From the NCBI GenBank assembly GCA_046542845.1, contig JBKHAN010000007.1, forward strand, positions 1 to 64,000: 64,000 nt of DNA. The letters are read 5' to 3'. The notes beneath the pieces were generated by a model. That model had not been told where the DNA came from and searched no databases. It saw only the letters and a list, made by a program, of their open reading frames with translations. The first letter of the stretch is position 1. Every line of letters starts with the position of its first letter. The DNA comes from SKKC01 sp046542845. Its GTDB lineage: Bacteria; Spirochaetota; Spirochaetia; DSM-27196; SKKC01. Positions 60,911-64,000 of this stretch are shown one piece after another. The position numbers and the translations under genes were made by a program.

Positions 60911-61759
60911 ATGACCATACGACATAATCGAGCCACTCCTCACGACAGGGTTTCTTTCGGTCCGCACACGAGCGCTTCGAGAATCGAGGCGCTGCGTAAT
61001 GTGATCCGTGTACTCAGGAGCCCTGTCGGGTGTCCATGGGACCGCGAGCAGACGGTCACGAGCCTGAAAAAGTCCCTTCTTGAGGAGGCGTTTGAAGCCG
61101 CCGACGCTATCGATCATTCTGACGATCTTCATCTTCAGGAAGAGCTCGGGGATGTTCTGCTTATTCTGCTTCTCATGTCTCAGATTGAGGAAGATCAGGG
61201 AGTCTTCTCCTTCGAGGATGTAATGTCTACGCTGTACGACAAACTCATCCGGCGGCACCCCCATGTGTTCGGTGAAGAATCGGTAGAATCATCCGACGAC
61301 GTGAAGATACGCTGGAAACAGATCAAGAAGGATGTCGAAGGTCGGATCGCGCCGGATTCGGTCCTGTCGAAGGTACCGGTCCATTTACCACCGCTTCTGC
61401 GGGCACAGAAGTTGCAGAGCCTGGCGGCGCAATCCGGATTCGACTGGAACAGCATAGAGGGCCCGCTCGATAAGATTCGGGAGGAAATTCAGGAGCTATC
61501 TGAAGAGCTCCGGAACGCCGAGATCGATACCGAACGTGTCTCCGACGAGCTTGGTGACGTGCTGTTCTCCGTGATTAACGTCGCGCGGCACATCGGGATC
61601 AGCGCGGACGACGCGCTTCGAAAGGCAAACCGGAAGTTTCATGAACGCTTTATGCACGTCGAACAGGAAATGTCCAGTTCCGGCACGGAAATGAAACCGG
61701 AGAACCTCGATGCAATGGAAGCGTACTGGCTTTCCGCAAAAAACCGATCCCGATCCTAG
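60911..61759 (+). CDS. mazG: Nucleoside triphosphate pyrophosphohydrolase MazG
   Basis: Hydrolyses nucleoside triphosphates to monophosphates and pyrophosphate, a house-cleaning and stress role. The 282 residues contain two MazG domains. The first has CPWDREQTVTSLKKSLLEEA near 41-60 and EELGDVLLILLL, and the second has KIREEIQELSEELRNAEID and SDELGDVLFSVINVARHI near 212-230; both keep the EExxE-type and ExxD metal ligands. Length agrees with the full E. coli enzyme. It has its own promoter, and its last four bases overlap the end of mrdA on the minus strand. Confidence 0.94.
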   Translation: MTIRHNRATPHDRVSFGPHTSASRIEALRNVIRVLRSPVGCPWDREQTVTSLKKSLLEEAFEAADAIDHSDDLHLQEELGDVLLILLLMSQIEEDQGVFSFEDVMSTLYDKLIRRHPHVFGEESVESSDDVKIRWKQIKKDVEGRIAPDSVLSKVPVHLPPLLRAQKLQSLAAQSGFDWNSIEGPLDKIREEIQELSEELRNAEIDTERVSDELGDVLFSVINVARHIGISADDALRKANRKFHERFMHVEQEMSSSGTEMKPENLDAMEAYWLSAKNRSRS

Positions 61760-63624
61760 AATTCCCACCACGGCAGGTACCACGGTTGCATGGCCCGGAC
61801 TGCCTCTTCGTAGGTCTGGTCGGCAAAAATTCCCTGGAGGATTACGTTGGCCGCTTTCGGTGACCAGAACTCATATTCGTTGTCCGCATCGACAAGGACG
61901 ACAACCGCAACCTGATCCATAGGATCTTCCGGCTCAACAGGAGCGTAGGCAACGTACCAGCTGTGCCACTGATCGTCCCGCCCGACCTCACCGGTACCGG
62001 TCTTACCCACGCTGTCGACCGCCTGCGTTATAACCGTCCCGCGAGCGGTCCCGACGGTTACCGCTCGCCGCAAACCTTCTTCCACGTGGAGAAACGAAGA
62101 CTCACGTATGGGAGCGCTTCGGAGAATTTCAGGTTGTATACGTTCAAGGACTTCGCTGGTTCCGGGATCCCTGACCTCCCGGACCAGGTGGGGTCTGTAG
62201 ACGGTCCCGCGATTCGCTACCATGGCCATTACATTTGCCATCTGCAGAGGCGTGACTCCGGTGTAGCCCTGCCCTATGCTCATATTGACGGTATCACCAC
62301 CAACCCAGGGCTCGCCGAAGGTACGTTCTTTCCACGTGGGCGACGGCACAATACCAGGGCGTTCGCCCGGGATATCGATACCCGTACGTTCGCCAAGCCC
62401 GAAAATTCGTGCATAGTTACCGATCCGCTCCGCACCAAGATACTCGTTGCCAAGCGTATAAAAGAAAAAGTTCGATGAGTTGGCGAGTGCGCCGTAGATA
62501 TCAAGCGGACCAAAGCCCTGCGGCCGAAACGCAATGCCCCACTCATGAAACAGCTGATTCCCCACCCGGTACGCACCTCGTGTATTAATGATCGTGTCTG
62601 TGTCTACGAGTTCTTCTTCAAGAGCGGCGGTCGCCATGACAATCTTGAAGGTCGAGGCCGCGGGAGCTTCGAGCTGAGTGGCACGGTTGAGGAAGGGAGA
62701 CTGGGAGTCTCTCGAAAGGCTGTTGAATACCGCTGAGCCACCGCCGTACATAAAGCGGTTTGCGTCGTATCCAGGGTAGCTGTACAGCGCGAGAACCTCA
62801 CCGGTTGCTACCTGTAATACGACCACTGCCCCGCTACGTTCCCCGAGCGCCTGTGCCGCGAGCTGCTGTATGTCCCGGTCAACGGTCAGGACGATGTCGT
62901 GACCGGGGACCGGTGGCGTAACCTCAAATTCACCCTCGATTTCTCTGCCAAGAACGTCGACGTCGCGGGTTCGCATTCCTTCCCGGCCCCGTAGAATCGT
63001 GTCGTATTGCTGCTCGAGTCCGGTTTTCCCGATGATGCTCCCGGCGTTGTACCCTCTGTTAAACAGAATCTGCAACTCATTTGAGGTGATTTCACCGACA
63101 TACCCGAGCATGTGACTGAAAAGCTCGCCATCCGGGTAGTATCGCCGTGGATCGTTGCGCCACGTTATACCGGGGAACTGGTCACTTCGCTCGGCGATAC
63201 GCACGATGGTCTCGAACGGAACGCCCGATCGGAGTTCGATTTCGCGAAACTGTCCCCGAATGTTCATCGGAACCCGTTGATGCAGCTGCTCGGTGCTGAC
63301 GTCAAGCAGCCACGATAACTGTTCAAACATCGGTCCGAAGCGGTCTGCGGGAACATCCGACGGATTAATGGATACCACATAGGAGTCAACGCTTGTCGCG
63401 AGGGGGCGGCCACGGCGATCGAGAATATCGCCCCTCTGCGGTGATAACACCGAGCTTCGTCGGGTTACTTCCTGCGCGCGAAGCGCGTACTGCGACCCGT
63501 CGATTATCTGCATCGTGAATATCTGCGCGAGATACGCCACAATAAGCGTACCGATAATTCCGCCGATCAACAGGAGTCCGAGCTTTGATACATTATTAAC
63601 GTTGTTGCCTGAGTAGCCCGACAC
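61756..63624 (-). CDS. mrdA: Penicillin-binding protein 2 (elongasome transpeptidase)
   Basis: Cross-links peptidoglycan during side-wall growth. The 622 residues have one N-terminal membrane helix near 13-37, a PBP dimer domain with RRGDILDRRGRPLATS-type sequence, and a transpeptidase domain with the SxxK box STFK (nucleophile Ser near residue 324), SSN near 379 and KTG near 541. GTG 63624 is preferred to GTG 63630 because a GGGGGG stretch lies five bases before the later one but abuts the earlier one. It follows mreD by about ten bases. Confidence 0.94.
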   Translation of the reverse strand: MSGYSGNNVNNVSKLGLLLIGGIIGTLIVAYLAQIFTMQIIDGSQYALRAQEVTRRSSVLSPQRGDILDRRGRPLATSVDSYVVSINPSDVPADRFGPMFEQLSWLLDVSTEQLHQRVPMNIRGQFREIELRSGVPFETIVRIAERSDQFPGITWRNDPRRYYPDGELFSHMLGYVGEITSNELQILFNRGYNAGSIIGKTGLEQQYDTILRGREGMRTRDVDVLGREIEGEFEVTPPVPGHDIVLTVDRDIQQLAAQALGERSGAVVVLQVATGEVLALYSYPGYDANRFMYGGGSAVFNSLSRDSQSPFLNRATQLEAPAASTFKIVMATAALEEELVDTDTIINTRGAYRVGNQLFHEWGIAFRPQGFGPLDIYGALANSSNFFFYTLGNEYLGAERIGNYARIFGLGERTGIDIPGERPGIVPSPTWKERTFGEPWVGGDTVNMSIGQGYTGVTPLQMANVMAMVANRGTVYRPHLVREVRDPGTSEVLERIQPEILRSAPIRESSFLHVEEGLRRAVTVGTARGTVITQAVDSVGKTGTGEVGRDDQWHSWYVAYAPVEPEDPMDQVAVVVLVDADNEYEFWSPKAANVILQGIFADQTYEEAVRAMQPWYLPWWEF

Positions 63625-63640
63625 GCTCACCCCCCGTCAG

Positions 63641-64000
63641 TTAAAAATTCCGTTCGCGGTAATCCAGCAGCAACCATCGCATACGACCAAGAATCGCATA
63701 CAAGAGGGGTGCAAGCACAGCGTTATACGCGATCTCGATCAGAAACCCGCCTGAGAAGACAGCCGAAACGACTCCGTCTATGCCAAAGATAAACGCCACG
63801 AGAACGAACAGTACACCCTTAAGCAGCGTCGCCAGGGCGACAAGCAGCATGGGAAACACAACCCCGTCGAGGAACACGTTTCCTTTGCTGAAACCGTACA
63901 CAAAGCCTATGACCGTGTTAACAAGCGTGTAGAAGCCGAGTGGAGCCAGACTCAGAAGGTCTTGCAGCAGTCCCGACACAGCACCGGCGGCCTGCCCGAC
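63641..64000 (-). CDS. mreD: Rod shape-determining protein MreD (3' part; start beyond the window)
   Basis: Inner-membrane subunit of the cell-elongation complex. The visible 119 codons include SGLLQDLLSLAPLGFYTLVN, which is the typical MreD GxxxGxLxD-type loop, and hydrophobic segments covering the last three or four membrane helices. The frame continues past base 64000 (VGQAAGAV precedes), so the 5' end and start lie outside. The position just before mrdA is as in the mreBCD-mrdA operon of many bacteria. Confidence 0.88.
   Translation of the reverse strand, partial: VGQAAGAVSGLLQDLLSLAPLGFYTLVNTVIGFVYGFSKGNVFLDGVVFPMLLVALATLLKGVLFVLVAFIFGIDGVVSAVFSGGFLIEIAYNAVLAPLLYAILGRMRWLLLDYRERNF

Noticed and set aside
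1..64000. tRNA, rRNA, tmRNA, CRISPR repeats, transposase genes or phage genes
   Set aside because: No T-loop consensus with matching acceptor arms, no regularly spaced repeats and no recombinase or capsid-like proteins were noticed on either strand; small RNAs cannot be excluded by eye.

Overview
This window is a gene-dense stretch of bacterial chromosome. It holds about 53 protein genes, no rRNA, tRNA, CRISPR array, prophage or insertion sequence that I can see, and no gene-free gap above roughly 235 bases. The GC content looks moderately high by eye and the proteins are acidic. Several traits point to a spirochaete, probably a free-living Spirochaeta or Alkalispirochaeta-like member of the Spirochaetales. 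These are a GreA of about 900 residues, two adjacent signal peptidase genes next to smpB and yebC, and a tmk-tamB-bamA-skp-mutS-comF-rimP-nusA-infB-rbfA-truB-rpsO-pnp-lptF-lptG-tgt-murJ order. From memory this order closely resembles blocks of the Borrelia burgdorferi chromosome. The species assignment is inference; no database was searched.

Layout. Bases 72-1655 hold a sodium:solute symporter. Bases 1716-4709 (minus) form an operon of a PEGA/sulfatase-modifying-factor envelope protein, smpB and a HisN-type phosphatase. Bases 4822-6557 hold two signal peptidase genes; the second has lost both catalytic residues and is followed by a terminator. Bases 6640-10550 are yebC-ruvC-ruvA-ruvB-queA, tightly overlapped. 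Bases 10544-11814 (minus) are tmk and a small exported protein. Bases 11914-22805 are outer-membrane biogenesis genes (tamB, bamA, skp) followed by mutS and comF. Bases 22840-31809 are the translation/transcription cluster rimP-nusA-infB-rbfA-truB-rpsO-pnp; an apparent attenuator precedes rimP and a terminator separates rpsO from pnp. Bases 31841-36933 are lptF-lptG-tgt-murJ, then an exported HEAT-repeat protein. Bases 38440-42156 (minus) are a TPR protein and the giant GreA. Bases 42266-46793 are rpe, three envelope/TPR proteins and dtd. Bases 46819-48681 (minus) are an exported protein and a divergent PRPP synthetase. Bases 48746-56594 are recA, folK, scpA, scpB, rluB, cmk, rpsA and a sigma-54 activator. 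Bases 56628-60826 are a TPR membrane protein, a CHASE2 adenylate cyclase, a lipoprotein and a small membrane protein. Bases 60911-61759 are mazG; the window closes with mrdA (PBP2) and the 3' part of mreD on the minus strand.

Most content is conserved housekeeping. No wholly new multi-gene system is evident. The best leads are departures from family rules: a catalytically dead signal peptidase paralogue beside the active one, a Tgt lacking two of three zinc cysteines, a thymidylate kinase without the P-loop lysine, an intrinsic terminator inside the 5' leader of the nusA operon, a structured rpsO leader, and several promoters whose start sites fall almost on the start codon, suggesting leaderless or near-leaderless mRNAs. 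A three-gene group of uncharacterised envelope proteins at 43028-46311 and a cyclase-lipoprotein group at 57362-60826 are the least understood genes.
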